This document shows, piece after piece, positions 25,514 through 35,616 of a stretch of 64,000 nt of DNA. The position numbers were made by a program, and so were the translations under genes. The number at the start of each line of letters is the position of its first letter. Positions within the stretch are counted from its first letter, which is position 1. The notes under the pieces were generated by a model, which made no database searches, had not been told where the DNA came from, and saw only the letters and a list, made by a program, of their open reading frames with translations. The stretch is from NCBI GenBank assembly GCA_017554105.1, contig JAFZIY010000031.1, positions 186,001 through 250,000 of the forward strand. Direction: 5' to 3'. This DNA is from Prevotella sp. (GTDB taxonomy: Bacteria; Bacteroidota; Bacteroidia; Bacteroidales; Bacteroidaceae).

Positions 25514-25527
25514 GAGTTGTTGTTTTT

Positions 25528-28500
25528 TTAGTACCTAAACTTAAATATCTCCTCACCGGTGCTCAGCAGATAGACATCATGACGCTTCAGCGGAACAAAC
25601 ATGGTAGTTCCGGTTGCCTTTTTCTTAAAGGCAGTCATACCGTCGGCAGTAAACACACGCACCGTGTTGTCTGCGGTAAGACCATCGAGGCGTACACCAT
25701 TATCAAGAGTAGTAACAGTAACCTTGTGTCCTGTCGGTTCCTCGCTGATAACCGGACGCACGAAGGTGGCAGGGTCTTCAGCAGGGAAGAGGTTGACGAG
25801 CGTCGGGTTCTCCTGCGCCTTTACATTCTTTATTGCTGCCATCATCGACTCCAGTCCGTCATTGGCATAGTTGAAGTCAACCAAATGGCAGGTGACGTAT
25901 GCCTGCACGGGCTCGGTGATACCATCTACTTCTACAGGGACGTATGCCTTACGCTGACCACCGATTGTCTGGAATTTGAACAGACCATTTTCATCATCTG
26001 GGGTGATGCCATACTCTTCTTTCTCGGAGAAGACAACATATTTGGCATCGTCTAATGCCTCGAAGCTGTCGGGGTGGGGGAATACACCCACTACTGCTGC
26101 CATATCTTTGTACAGACCAGCATGGTCGATGAGTTCTACAAGGAAGACGTTCTTTCCGTCCTCAACGCTCTGGCTCACCACGTTGCACTCTACATCTTCA
26201 AGTGCAACACGGACGTTCTGGACGGGGCTCACCTGTCGGCGGAAGCTCTTAGCCTTGTTGCGTGGATGTGCCTGTGCATGGAAGGTGTTGATGTAGTCAA
26301 CGATGACCTGACTGCTGAGGCGACCATCGAAATCGTCGCTGATGGGGTATTGCACAACAAACTCCTTGCTGTCGAACGGCTTCACGTATGCACCCTCAAC
26401 AACAAAGTTCTCGCCGTTGATGATGGCTGTCACACCGTTGATGGCAGAGGTACCTGTGTTCTTTATGCTTACTACTATGGGCAGGGTGTTGCTGCCGAGC
26501 AGAGCGGCACTACCATAATCCACATCCCACTCGCAACTGTTGCGGAAATATTTCTCGTTGTGCATGATGACAGCACCATTCTCCTCCACATCAGCGAGGG
26601 TATAGACGGCACTTATCTTTGCATCGTCGAGGAAGCCGTCGAAATCGGTGATGATGAGGTTGCGCTGTCGCTCGCCAATAGAATCTACCATCTCTGCACC
26701 CAGGGTTATCGGGTCGGTAATCTGAAGGGCGTTGGAAACGAAGATGCGTGAGGCTTGGAGCATCAAGGTGGAGTTCTTTGTATACATCTTCTCTCCCTCG
26801 TCGCCACGATAGACGTTGCTCATCTGTGTCCACATCACGGCGAAGTTGTCCAGGTCATCGGCGTTGCTGTCGGTGACTATCTTCACCTTGTTGGGCAGAC
26901 TATAGCCTACGCCGAGGTCGTTACCCTGACGTCCGTCGCCGAGACCTGTCATATCGATGGTCTTGACATAGATGTCGGTGATGGAGTCGGAGGCGGCATA
27001 GATCATCGCTATCACGGCATTCTGTCCCACACGTTTCATGTGGAAAGAGCGTGCCAGGAGCACTTCGTCGTTGTAGGTCACCGTGCTGCTGTTGATGTAT
27101 TTCGAAGCATAGCGCATCACACTCTTCTTTCCTGTCTCCATCAAGGTGGCAGCCACGAGCACCGTATCACCTCGCATCAGCAGGTCGTACTGCTGAATAG
27201 CATGGTCTGCGTCGAGGTTGAAATCGTAGAGTGCTGTAGGCTCGCTCCATGCTGTCCCGTTAAAGGTGCGTAGCATCAGGTTACCCTTAAACTGTACATT
27301 GTCGAGTGAATCTGCCGACTCGTTCGGGTCGATGACGTCAAACTTTCCATGCAAATACGCTATGGCGGCATGACCGTTCTCCTGCATTGTCACCACAGGC
27401 TTCAGGTCTGCCCATCCGTCATTGGTCGTTACGTCGGTCACAGTCCAGTTGCCTGTTCCCAGACGCATAGCCGTGCGGATACGAGTGGTCTGCTGTACGG
27501 TGCTGTTCTGACTTACCACGTGTTCTTCATCTACCTCGCCTATGGGTTGCGACAGCTGTTCGAAGGCAACAATCTCATATTCGCCTCGCTTTGAGCGCAT
27601 GTTGTTACCGCCAAAGAGTCCGTCAGCTGAGATAGCCTCCTTACTGATCTCACTGTCTGCGATATTGGCAACCACCACCTTGTCGTCGTTATAGTCGGCT
27701 GTTGAGCCTAAGTCGTTATACACCACATGGTCGGCATCGAGGAAGTGAGGGTTGGCATCCATCGCCACATCATTGATAATTGCCCTTCCGCTGAGCTCTG
27801 TTGTCAAAGGTGCAGGTATCTTGCGAAGCGCCATTACCAAGGGCTTAGGCCTGGGCTTGGCTCCTGCATCGTTGTTGAGCCAATATGGGAAATCCTCGTG
27901 GAATGGGTTGTGGTCGTCGTTGGGGAAGAGTCGTCTGCCTCCCAGCTTGAAGCCCGCACTGGCTCCATAAGTGAAGACTGGTGTCTTAAAGTTGAAATAG
28001 GCCTGGCCGATGATGACGCAAATGAGGTTAAGTCCAACGCCAGGGGCATAACTGTCGAACGGACCTTCCACTCCGAAGCGGAAACCCGCCTTGCCACCGA
28101 GACGCAGCCCGGCTTGCAGGTTGCATAGAGAAGATATCTTTATGCCAAATAGCGTGTCGGGTGTAAAGACGTCCAATGAGGCTCCTGCCGCCACTTTACC
28201 ACTGAAATTGACGAAATAGCCCATGTTGGTACTCGACATACTCTCTTTGACATCTGAATCGAAGGATTTTATTCCGAAGTCAAGTTGTGCGGATGTCTCA
28301 AAGCAGGCAGAGAGGGAGACGTATTTGTCCAATCTCTCCAAGACACTTGCCAGCTTGCCGAAACGCTCGTTCTCTGCTGCGTTCCATCGCATGCCGATGC
28401 CATAGCCTATCTGTCCTGAAGCCTCAGTCACCTGGAAGCGTGAGAAATCAAAGAAAGGCATCCTGAAGGCGAGCTTGGCTCCACCGAACCATCCCTGGCC

Positions 28501-30555
28501 GATGCGTTGACTTGAGATACCGAAGATGTCGTCAATCTCTTCATATACCCAGTTGTCGAATTCAACTTCGTCGCCCATAATGCTTGCTTGGACTTTATTG
28601 CCAACCATCTCATATTTCTCAAGTTCCTTCAGCTCCTTGCGCGCCTTGCTATACTTCTCTTGCTCGCCAGGTCGTTCATCGTCACGCATGAACGAGAGGT
28701 TTATCTTTAGATTGAGAAGGTTCTTACGGATGTTATATATGAGTGCCGTGCTGATATTAACCGGCTTGAACGAGAACTTGAACTGGAGGGGAAGTCGCAG
28801 GTCGTAGCCAGCATCGGCAAAACCGTTAGAAACGTTGTCCTTGTCGTTGCTGCCAACGTATTTTTCGTTCACCTCCTCATCAGCGGCAGCCTCAATCTCG
28901 TCGCGCTTCAAATCGAGGTTTCTCAGATATGGGAACTTGGCATACTGCTTGTCGCCAACATGCAGGGCTACCTTCGCCGTGGTGCCTTTGTCAATGACAT
29001 CAAGGAGGTTGAAGCGCACGAAGTAGTAGTCATACGAGAAGGAGGTAAACTCCGATGCCCTCACCACTTCCGTGTTCTTCTCCGTAGATTCCTTAGCGAT
29101 GGCTGTCGCTATGTCGGTGGCGAAGAACTGACAGTCGGGGGCGGTGCCTCCTTTGGCTATCGAGAAGGATGTCTCAAACTGTGCATATCGTTCTATCACC
29201 TTGTTGTTGAGCAGTTTCGGGAAGTCGTTGCCCAGGTCTTCCATATAGGAAATGGTGTCGGCCTCTATCTTTCCGCCAAGGTCAACAGCATCGATGGAAC
29301 ACAGGCGGTGATCTACACCACCTCGCACGATGATGGCCTTCTCGTCGTTGAGGTTCATGAAGTGCTGGTCGCTGATGTTAAAGCCACTGCTGATGGTACC
29401 CTTCTGCGGAGTGAGAGCCACCTGGCAGAGGTCAGGGTTCACGATGCCCTCGTCATCTACGACCCCTGGATGTTTGTAGAGCATTGGCAGACAGCCATCG
29501 ACGAGAATCTCGATATATGCCGGATTGCTCATGGTGACAATCTTGTGCTGCTTGGTCTTGCTGTCATATCCATCGTATTTTACAGCTGGATCGTAGATGC
29601 GATTGCCGTCATGATCCACTCGCTCGGGGTGGAAGGTGGCATTCTTTATCTGCTTGCCCTTATCATTGAACAACGACACATACAGCGTGTCATATTTCTC
29701 ATAGAGTCCCGTTCCGAGCCAGTTGAAGTTCATCATCTCCCTGCCCTCGTGCTTGTCAAGGTTGAAGGTAGAGGAAATCTCCATGTAGTTCATGCGGTCG
29801 TTCAGGTCAATGCCAGTGTGCAGCTTGCTCTTGTCGAGTCGCAGCTTCTTGTCGTCGCCGCTCATCAGGAACACATCTATCAGGCTGCTGTTCTTAGGTA
29901 CATAGAAACTCTGGAACTTGTCGCTCTGCAATTCCAGTGTGGTGGATGTTTTATGCAGGTCGCCATCCTCATCCATATAGCCGGTGACATATTCCAGTTT
30001 GTATGTCTCGCCGGTCACCTGTCGCTTCTGGTCGAGCATGAACATATACAGGTTTTCGTCATCCCATTCATATACGAAATACTTAAACTTGACGGTCTCA
30101 TCGTTGTCCACCCTCCTGACGGAAATCTGGTAGGCCACCGTGTCGCGTGGAACAGGGGCATTGACGAAGAAGTAGTCGTCAACGGTCTGTGATATGCTGT
30201 CGGGCCCGTTGTTGACAACGACCTCGTAGGTATGATGTACGTTGTCAAGGTCTTCTATCTTGAAGCACAGCAGTCCGTGGTCGCGCATCTTCCAGAACTG
30301 GCGTTTGTCATCGAGGTTCTTCATCCTCGTTGAGGCGAGCATCTGTTTCAATTTGGTCACTTCCACCAGATTACCAGCAGCGGTCTGGCCGTTACTGTCC
30401 ACTTCACGCCAGATGAGTCCGGAGCCTTCATCCTCTATGTTGTCAAGGTTGGTGACATCGGTAACGTTATTGGCATACCAGAGTTTGAAACTCTGTGCGT
30501 TTGTCACGATAACCATCGTGAATATCAGCGTTATAAGCAGCGATAATCGTTTCAT
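25528..30555 (-). CDS. 1,675-residue exported protein, paralogue A of a pair
   Basis: Signal peptide MKRLSLLITLIFTMVIVTNA, then a large multi-domain protein not recognised as a named family. Blocks shared with the homologue at 45184-50358 include FWKMRDH (about 90), FQSFYVP and DVFLMSG (about 220-235), FNWLGTGLYEKYDTLYV (about 285), HNPFHEDFPYW (about 880), ITDFDGFLDD (about 1,301) and HDVYLLSTGE at the C-terminus. Residues about 600-880 contain Gly-rich amphipathic strands (GYGIGMRWN, LGGKAGFRFGVEGP), like a porin-type or vWFA-less beta region. About 1,000-1,330 resembles a beta-propeller (repeated IAYLHGKF, FAVMWTQMS). About 1,350-1,450 resembles a CARDB/Ig-like domain (LPIVVSIKNTGTSAINGV). 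The tail FVPLKRHDVYLLSTGE...KFRY resembles a T9SS sorting domain. Function unknown. It lies 57 bases after a short peptide gene. Confidence 0.8.
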   Translation of the reverse strand: MKRLSLLITLIFTMVIVTNAQSFKLWYANNVTDVTNLDNIEDEGSGLIWREVDSNGQTAAGNLVEVTKLKQMLASTRMKNLDDKRQFWKMRDHGLLCFKIEDLDNVHHTYEVVVNNGPDSISQTVDDYFFVNAPVPRDTVAYQISVRRVDNDETVKFKYFVYEWDDENLYMFMLDQKRQVTGETYKLEYVTGYMDEDGDLHKTSTTLELQSDKFQSFYVPKNSSLIDVFLMSGDDKKLRLDKSKLHTGIDLNDRMNYMEISSTFNLDKHEGREMMNFNWLGTGLYEKYDTLYVSLFNDKGKQIKNATFHPERVDHDGNRIYDPAVKYDGYDSKTKQHKIVTMSNPAYIEILVDGCLPMLYKHPGVVDDEGIVNPDLCQVALTPQKGTISSGFNISDQHFMNLNDEKAIIVRGGVDHRLCSIDAVDLGGKIEADTISYMEDLGNDFPKLLNNKVIERYAQFETSFSIAKGGTAPDCQFFATDIATAIAKESTEKNTEVVRASEFTSFSYDYYFVRFNLLDVIDKGTTAKVALHVGDKQYAKFPYLRNLDLKRDEIEAAADEEVNEKYVGSNDKDNVSNGFADAGYDLRLPLQFKFSFKPVNISTALIYNIRKNLLNLKINLSFMRDDERPGEQEKYSKARKELKELEKYEMVGNKVQASIMGDEVEFDNWVYEEIDDIFGISSQRIGQGWFGGAKLAFRMPFFDFSRFQVTEASGQIGYGIGMRWNAAENERFGKLASVLERLDKYVSLSACFETSAQLDFGIKSFDSDVKESMSSTNMGYFVNFSGKVAAGASLDVFTPDTLFGIKISSLCNLQAGLRLGGKAGFRFGVEGPFDSYAPGVGLNLICVIIGQAYFNFKTPVFTYGASAGFKLGGRRLFPNDDHNPFHEDFPYWLNNDAGAKPRPKPLVMALRKIPAPLTTELSGRAIINDVAMDANPHFLDADHVVYNDLGSTADYNDDKVVVANIADSEISKEAISADGLFGGNNMRSKRGEYEIVAFEQLSQPIGEVDEEHVVSQNSTVQQTTRIRTAMRLGTGNWTVTDVTTNDGWADLKPVVTMQENGHAAIAYLHGKFDVIDPNESADSLDNVQFKGNLMLRTFNGTAWSEPTALYDFNLDADHAIQQYDLLMRGDTVLVAATLMETGKKSVMRYASKYINSSTVTYNDEVLLARSFHMKRVGQNAVIAMIYAASDSITDIYVKTIDMTGLGDGRQGNDLGVGYSLPNKVKIVTDSNADDLDNFAVMWTQMSNVYRGDEGEKMYTKNSTLMLQASRIFVSNALQITDPITLGAEMVDSIGERQRNLIITDFDGFLDDAKISAVYTLADVEENGAVIMHNEKYFRNSCEWDVDYGSAALLGSNTLPIVVSIKNTGTSAINGVTAIINGENFVVEGAYVKPFDSKEFVVQYPISDDFDGRLSSQVIVDYINTFHAQAHPRNKAKSFRRQVSPVQNVRVALEDVECNVVSQSVEDGKNVFLVELIDHAGLYKDMAAVVGVFPHPDSFEALDDAKYVVFSEKEEYGITPDDENGLFKFQTIGGQRKAYVPVEVDGITEPVQAYVTCHLVDFNYANDGLESMMAAIKNVKAQENPTLVNLFPAEDPATFVRPVISEEPTGHKVTVTTLDNGVRLDGLTADNTVRVFTADGMTAFKKKATGTTMFVPLKRHDVYLLSTGEEIFKFRY

Positions 30556-30612
30556 ATCTTATGGTCGTTTGGGAGATTGGTGTTTGGTCGTTTAGGGCTA
30601 TTCCCTCCACAT

Positions 30613-30861
30613 TCAATTGTCTATGGCATCATACCAGTTGCCCCTCTCCTGTCCTATTCTATAATGCATTTTTGTTTCCACAGTAGGGACGTCACGATGA
30701 AGCGTCTCTACTTCTTCATCTACAAGATCAACTTCCTTGGCGAGAGCCTCTGTAGTGCCGTCACCAGGGTCGAACACGACAGTTTTCTCGCTGCCTTCGA
30801 GCAGAGGTCCAATTTTGCAGGGAAAGCATTCAGCAAACGGTTTAATGTATTTCGTCTTCAT
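30613..30861 (-). CDS. Short acidic peptide heading locus A
   Basis: An 82-residue product if translation starts at the ATG at 30861 (MKTKYIKPFAECFPCKIG). An in-frame ATG at 30918 would add 19 residues but lies about 10 bases upstream of the predicted transcription start near 30909, so 30861 is preferred. The N-terminal YIKP motif matches the YISP of the peptide at 44958-45179, and both turn strongly acidic afterwards (here EALAKEVDLVDEEVET). There is no signal peptide and no transmembrane segment. Such YxxP small proteins are frequent and unnamed in Prevotella. It is the first gene of locus A, behind a good promoter. Function unknown; a precursor peptide or an assembly or regulatory partner are possibilities. 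Confidence 0.6.
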   Translation of the reverse strand: MKTKYIKPFAECFPCKIGPLLEGSEKTVVFDPGDGTTEALAKEVDLVDEEVETLHRDVPTVETKMHYRIGQERGNWYDAIDN

Positions 30862-30915
30862 TGAGAAAATGATTAATAGCCTTAAAAAGGCTAAGTATTT
30901 AGTGTTATAATTTTG

Positions 30916-30945
30916 CAAAAATAAGAAAAAATAAAATATTACAAG
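30916..30945 (-). promoter_or_regulatory. Promoter of locus A
   Basis: On the minus strand CTTG (30942-30945), an 18-base spacer, then TATTTTTG (30916-30923). A small hairpin (TAGCCTT/AAGGCTA) lies in the leader at 30877-30893. Confidence 0.5.
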
Positions 30946-31129
30946 TCAATTGCTTGATATTTAACACTTTTTTCCGGCTTTGAGACAGGAAAAAACACCG
31001 AATAAGCATAGAAATACGCAATTATTCCGAACAACATATACTGACATTTAACATGAAAGATTGAACTTCGTACCTAGCTTGATAAGATAATTTATATGGA
31101 GAAAAAATGTTAAAAAGACGATGAAGAGA

Positions 31130-31159
31130 TTGGTATGTAGAAAAAAAAATGTATATTTG
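31130..31159 (+). promoter_or_regulatory. Promoter of the FAD/Fe-S oxidoreductase gene
   Basis: TTGG (31130-31133), an 18-base spacer, TATATTTG (31152-31159), with the ATG 72 bases further on. The remaining part of the 370-base divergent gap (30946-31129) is AT-rich and holds nothing else that can be recognised. Confidence 0.5.
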
Positions 31160-31231
31160 TAACCAATCTACATTGCTTTTCATATAAAGAAGCCTTACTA
31201 CTAACCGATAATACACGTAATAAACATAACT

Positions 31232-34200
31232 ATGGAAACAAGAAACTACGCGGGATTCATGTCCGAATTGGGCAATATCCTACCCAAAGAACGTATCTAT
31301 ACTGACGAGCTGCGCACCCTGGGATGGGGCACTGACGCCAGTTTCTACAGACTGACACCAAAGGTGGTAGTACGCTCTGACGGCGAACAAGAACTCTCGA
31401 AGATTGTAAAACTGGCTACAAAACATAAGATTCCGTTCACCTTCCGCGCCGCCGGAACTTCCCTGTCGGGACAGAGTGTCAGCGACTCGGTGCTCATCGT
31501 GGCTGGAAAGAACTGGGAAAAATATGAGATTGGCGAAGGGCAGAACAGCATACGCATGCAACCTGGAATAGTGGGGTCGAGGGTGAATGAGATTCTAAAG
31601 CCCTACGGCAGGGTATTCCCGCCCGACCCAGCATCTATTGGTTCGGCAATGGTTGGCGGCATCGTGTGTAACAATGCGTCGGGAATGAACTGCGGAGTGC
31701 ATGCCAACAGCGACCGCATGCTTATCTCGGCACGTCTCATTCTGGTAGACGGCACAGTGCTCGACACGGGCGATGAGAAGAGCAAGGAGGACTTCCGCAA
31801 GTCGCATCCAGAGTTTATCAAGAAGATTGAAGACCTGCGCGACCGAGTGAGGGCTAACGAGAAACTCGCTGAGCGCATAAGACGCAAATACTCTATAAAG
31901 AACGTTACGGGACTGAACCTGCGCCCGTTGATTGCATACGACGACCCGTTTGACATTATAGCGCACTCCATCGTCGGCTCAGAGGGTACGCTGGCATTCC
32001 TCGCCGAGGTAAACATGAAAACGCTATACGACTACAAGTACAAGGCATCGGCAATGGTTTATTTCCACACCATGAAGGAAAGTTGCGAGGCGGTGGTGGC
32101 TATGAAGAAACTCAAAGCGACGGAAGAGGACATCAGAATGAGCGAGGAAGACCTGATGGTGAAGTCGGCTGAGATGCTCGACTACCTATCGCTCGCCTCT
32201 GTTGACGACCCCGTGTTCCTGCAGTACAAGAAAGACGTGGACGCAGGAAAGGTGCCTGGCGTGGAGCCTGGCGACTACCATAACCTCACGGCGGTGCTAA
32301 CGGAGACGAAGGCCATCACCCACGAGGAACTGCTCAGTAAGATAGAGAACATCACAAAGTGCCTGAATAATTTCAACCTCTATATCCCTGCTGAGTTCAC
32401 CGAAGACCCTGCCGTTTACGGAAAATACTGGGCTATACGCTCAGGAATATTCCCCAGCGTGGGAGGTATGCGCCCGATAGGTACCAGTTGCCTCATCGAG
32501 GATGTCGCGTTCCATATCGAGGACTTGCCCGAAGCAACGGTGAAACTGCAGAAACTCATTGCCGACCACGGCTACAGCGACGCCTGCATTTATGGTCATG
32601 CGTTCGAGGGCAACTACCACTTCATACTGAACCAGAGTTTCAAGAGCGATGCCGACGTGAAACAATACGAGGAGATGATGCGCGATGTGGCACGTCTCGT
32701 GGTAGAAGAGTATGACGGTTCGCTGAAGGCAGAGCACGGCACAGGGCGCAACATGGCTCCGTTCGTTAAGTATGAGTGGGGCGACGAGGCATACGAGGTG
32801 ATGAAGGAACTGAAGGCAATCTTCGATCCTGACAACCTGCTCAACCAAGGCTGTATCTTCAACGACGACCCTAACTGCTTCATAAAGAACTTCAAGCCGC
32901 TGCCAGAGTTGAACTATAACTTCGACGGCATTCCCGACGGAGGTCATTACTACAAACTGGAGGAAGAGAAAAAGTCGTCAACACAGGAGACCATTGAGGG
33001 TGCGAAGAAAGCCAATAAGTGTATTGAGTGTGGATTCTGCGAGGTTAACTGTATGTCGTGTGGCTTCACCATATCCTCCAGAATGCGTATTGCCATACAG
33101 CGTGAGATACTCCACCTGCAGGCGACGGGCGAGAATCCTGCACGCGTGGAACGGCTGAAGAAACTATATAAGTACTATGGCGACGAGACATGTGCCGCCG
33201 ACGGACTCTGCGCTACATCGTGCCCGATGAAGATAAACACCGGCGACCTCACTCACCTCATCCGCCAACTGAACATGCAGGAGAGCGGTATGGGATACAA
33301 GATCGGTGACTATGCCGCCCACCACATGAGGGGAATAAAGAAAGGACTGCGCGTGGTGCTCGACGTGGCAAACCTCGGTCATAGCGTGCTTGGTGCCTCC
33401 ACGATGCAGGGAATATGCAACGGAGTACACAAGATGGGCATTCCACTGTGGACGCCTGCTATGCCACGTAAGTTCAGTCAGCCGAAACCTGGAAGCGTAC
33501 GTGCACCGAAGAATGCGAAGATGGACCTGAAGGTGGTTTATTTCCCAAGTTGCATCAACCAGACAATGGGACTTGCCAAAGGTGCGCCCGTTGCCAACTC
33601 GGTGGTAGATGAGATGTGCAACCTGCTCAACAAGGCGGGATATAGGGTTATCTTCCCAAAGCACATGGACAAGATGTGCTGCGGACAGATATGGGAATCG
33701 AAGGGCATGCTCGACATCGCCGATATGAAAACGGCAGAACTCGAGGAAGCACTGTGGGTGGCAAGCGAACAAGGCAAGTACCCCGTGCTGTGCGACCAAA
33801 GCCCTTGCCTGCACCGTATGCGCAAGATGATAACCAAGATGAAGTTATACGAACCTGTGGAGTTCATCATGACATTCCTACGTGACAAACTCGACTTCCA
33901 CCCCACCGACCGAAGCATCTCGGTGCATGTGACATGCTCGACACGCGAGATGGGACTTGGCGACAAACTTATCGAGTTGGCACGTCTATGCTCTAACAAC
34001 GTGCTCGTGCCTGTTGGCGTGGGTTGTTGCGGCTTTGCCGGCGACAAGGGATTCAGCAATCCAGAGGTCAACAGATATGCCCTGCGCAAACTGCGCAAGC
34101 AAATTGAAGAGCGCAAGGTGGTCTATGGCTATTCTAACAGTCGCACCTGCGAGATAGGACTGCAGACAAACTCTGGCGTGCCGTACATGTCCATTGCCTA

Positions 34201-34234
34201 CCTTGTAAATGAATGCACCACACCAAAGGCTTGA
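31232..34234 (+). CDS. Fused FAD / Fe-S oxidoreductase (D-lactate dehydrogenase / GlcD-GlcF type)
   Basis: A 1,000-residue protein combining a VAO-type FAD-binding domain with an Fe-S subunit. Residues about 45-220 form the FAD-binding region (RAAGTSLSGQS near 85, GGIVCNNASGMNCG near 140). About 240-560 is the FAD-oxidase C-terminal domain, with GHAFEGNYHF and EHGTGRNMAPF. Residues about 590-670 hold two ferredoxin-like [4Fe-4S] motifs (CIECGFCEVNC and CAADGLCATSCP). About 760-1,000 are CCG cysteine-rich domains (FPSCINQ, DKMCCGQ, VGVGCCGFAG) as in HdrD and GlcF. The architecture is that of the D-lactate dehydrogenases/2-hydroxyacid oxidoreductases of the YdiJ/Dld-II type. It probably oxidises D-lactate or a related 2-hydroxyacid and passes electrons to quinone at the inner membrane. 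The substrate is inferred from architecture. It is monocistronic. Confidence 0.9.
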   Translation: METRNYAGFMSELGNILPKERIYTDELRTLGWGTDASFYRLTPKVVVRSDGEQELSKIVKLATKHKIPFTFRAAGTSLSGQSVSDSVLIVAGKNWEKYEIGEGQNSIRMQPGIVGSRVNEILKPYGRVFPPDPASIGSAMVGGIVCNNASGMNCGVHANSDRMLISARLILVDGTVLDTGDEKSKEDFRKSHPEFIKKIEDLRDRVRANEKLAERIRRKYSIKNVTGLNLRPLIAYDDPFDIIAHSIVGSEGTLAFLAEVNMKTLYDYKYKASAMVYFHTMKESCEAVVAMKKLKATEEDIRMSEEDLMVKSAEMLDYLSLASVDDPVFLQYKKDVDAGKVPGVEPGDYHNLTAVLTETKAITHEELLSKIENITKCLNNFNLYIPAEFTEDPAVYGKYWAIRSGIFPSVGGMRPIGTSCLIEDVAFHIEDLPEATVKLQKLIADHGYSDACIYGHAFEGNYHFILNQSFKSDADVKQYEEMMRDVARLVVEEYDGSLKAEHGTGRNMAPFVKYEWGDEAYEVMKELKAIFDPDNLLNQGCIFNDDPNCFIKNFKPLPELNYNFDGIPDGGHYYKLEEEKKSSTQETIEGAKKANKCIECGFCEVNCMSCGFTISSRMRIAIQREILHLQATGENPARVERLKKLYKYYGDETCAADGLCATSCPMKINTGDLTHLIRQLNMQESGMGYKIGDYAAHHMRGIKKGLRVVLDVANLGHSVLGASTMQGICNGVHKMGIPLWTPAMPRKFSQPKPGSVRAPKNAKMDLKVVYFPSCINQTMGLAKGAPVANSVVDEMCNLLNKAGYRVIFPKHMDKMCCGQIWESKGMLDIADMKTAELEEALWVASEQGKYPVLCDQSPCLHRMRKMITKMKLYEPVEFIMTFLRDKLDFHPTDRSISVHVTCSTREMGLGDKLIELARLCSNNVLVPVGVGCCGFAGDKGFSNPEVNRYALRKLRKQIEERKVVYGYSNSRTCEIGLQTNSGVPYMSIAYLVNECTTPKA

Positions 34235-34265
34235 TGCATGGAATTAAGCACTTGCTATCACTATC

Positions 34266-34296
34266 AGGGGTATACTTAATGTATGCCCCTTTTTTA
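34266..34296 (+). terminator. Terminator of the oxidoreductase gene
   Basis: Stem AGGGGTATAC / GTATGCCCCT (one G-T pair) followed by TTTTTTATTT. Confidence 0.8.
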
Positions 34297-34833
34297 TTTG
34301 GCGATAATACTATTATACCCACTAAACACTTGATGGCCTAGTAGAGGAGGTATAATGATGAATTATTAATCACGCAAATCTCAAATCTCAATTAAAAAAA
34401 TAAGTCACTATCCAAATCCCAATCTTCTGTTATATTACTTATAACTTATTAATAATCAATAATATATATAATATATATAGTATAAGAGAAGAGTTGGGGG
34501 TACCTTAAAAAACAACTGAGATTTGAGATTTCAGAAGGAAATCCAAAGCCTCAATTATCAATTTAAACATCTAAGAATCAATATGTTACGACATCTTGAC
34601 AACATCGCATCTGCGATGCCAAAACCTTCAAAAGACAAAAACAGGAGCATTTTTCTTCCCTAAAAGGCATCAAAATACAGGCAAAAACCGCTTATTTCGA
34701 TGGCTATTCCTGCACTTATCGGCCATTTAACCAATGTTAAATTCTTGCTTTTCGATAACAAATACTATGAATTGTGCGGTCTAATGGGCATCTCATAGGT
34801 CTAATAGTATACAATTGCTTTTCCTAATAAGAG

Positions 34834-34952
34834 GTGATATTTTTAATAAAGTAGATTATGAAATGGTTTGGGATGGTCGTTATGATGAAAGGGAAGATTT
34901 TAAAGACCCCAAAGCATATTACAAAATGGCAGTTCCTGTGTGGAGAAAGTGA
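34834..34952 (+). pseudogene. Fragment of a protein gene (C-terminal end)
   Basis: An open frame with protein-like composition, without a start codon in a sensible place. It reads RGDIFNKVDYEMVWDGRY near its beginning and AYYKMAVPVWRK before the TGA at 34950-34952. A different frame opens at an ATG at 34858 (48 residues). No family could be named. The codon use and the absence of a promoter suggest a remnant. Confidence 0.25.
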
Positions 34953-35084
34953 GTTAGCGGGGACTCTGCTGAGCACTTTTGAAGCGAATAGCTCTGAATA
35001 TTAAAGACAAAACTTAGAATATACGATATAAAATTAGAGGGACAAGTTATTGATTGAATGTATAAAGAGAAAAGAGCAGGCAAT

Positions 35085-35255
35085 ATGAGACTACACCGTA
35101 TCATCCTGTACATTCTGATGCTGCTATCCGTCGCTCCCTTGCGTGCTCAGAGTGTGTCGGGCAGCAATATCGTGTCTATGACAACGGCCTTGGCAATGTA
35201 GTGCGTGAGGTGTATGAGTCATACATAAAAAAACAAAAAACATACAACTTATAGA
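35085..35255 (+). pseudogene. Remnant of an exported RHS-like protein
   Basis: The ATG at 35085 opens a perfect signal peptide (MRLHRIILYILMLLSVAPLRAQ) followed by SVSGSNIVSMTTALAM and a stop at 35199-35201. In another frame the overlapping bases read QYRVYDNGLGNVVREVYESY, the YDxLGNVxRE pattern of RHS/DUF6443 proteins. A frameshift or internal deletion in the beginning of an RHS-family gene explains both frames. The rest of the gene is absent. Confidence 0.45.
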
Positions 35256-35433
35256 ATTATTTCATATATTTGCGACCGTAATACTTTTTTGACAGAATTG
35301 ACGCAGATATCAAACATTATAGCCTATGGAACGAACATGTTTATCACATCTGCATAAGCTCTACCTGCTCGGGCGGATTTGTAATCTGCCCACATTGAGT
35401 ATTAGCATTTGTAATGTACAATAAACCAAACCT

Positions 35434-35559
35434 ATGGCAACATTAAGTTTTACAAAAGGACTCTATATTCTGCGCGACTTTAAGAAGTTCACTAGCAAGG
35501 CAGTGCCGAACATCACCGTAGCCATCGGAAGTGCCTTAAAGGGCGGGGAGTCATTGTAG
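35434..35559 (+). CDS. Possible 41-residue peptide
   Basis: ATG GCA ... TAG encodes a short, basic and then hydrophobic peptide (starts MATLSFTKGLYILRDFKKF, ends SALKGGESL). It has no signal peptide and no recognised family. It may be the beginning of a truncated gene or a genuine small peptide. The Gly-Gly near the end resembles leader cleavage sites in some bacteriocins, but this is only a resemblance. Confidence 0.25.
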   Translation: MATLSFTKGLYILRDFKKFTSKAVPNITVAIGSALKGGESL

Positions 35560-35616
35560 TTAGATGTAGAGTTTATGTCTAAAACTACTTTTTGTCTTTA
35601 TGTCCAACAAAGCCTT

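Noticed and set aside
29000..30192. Long plus-strand reading frame opposite the 1,675-residue gene
   Set aside because: It is antisense to a gene with strong homology to its paralogue, and its translation has no start site or family motif. Such long antisense frames arise from codon bias.
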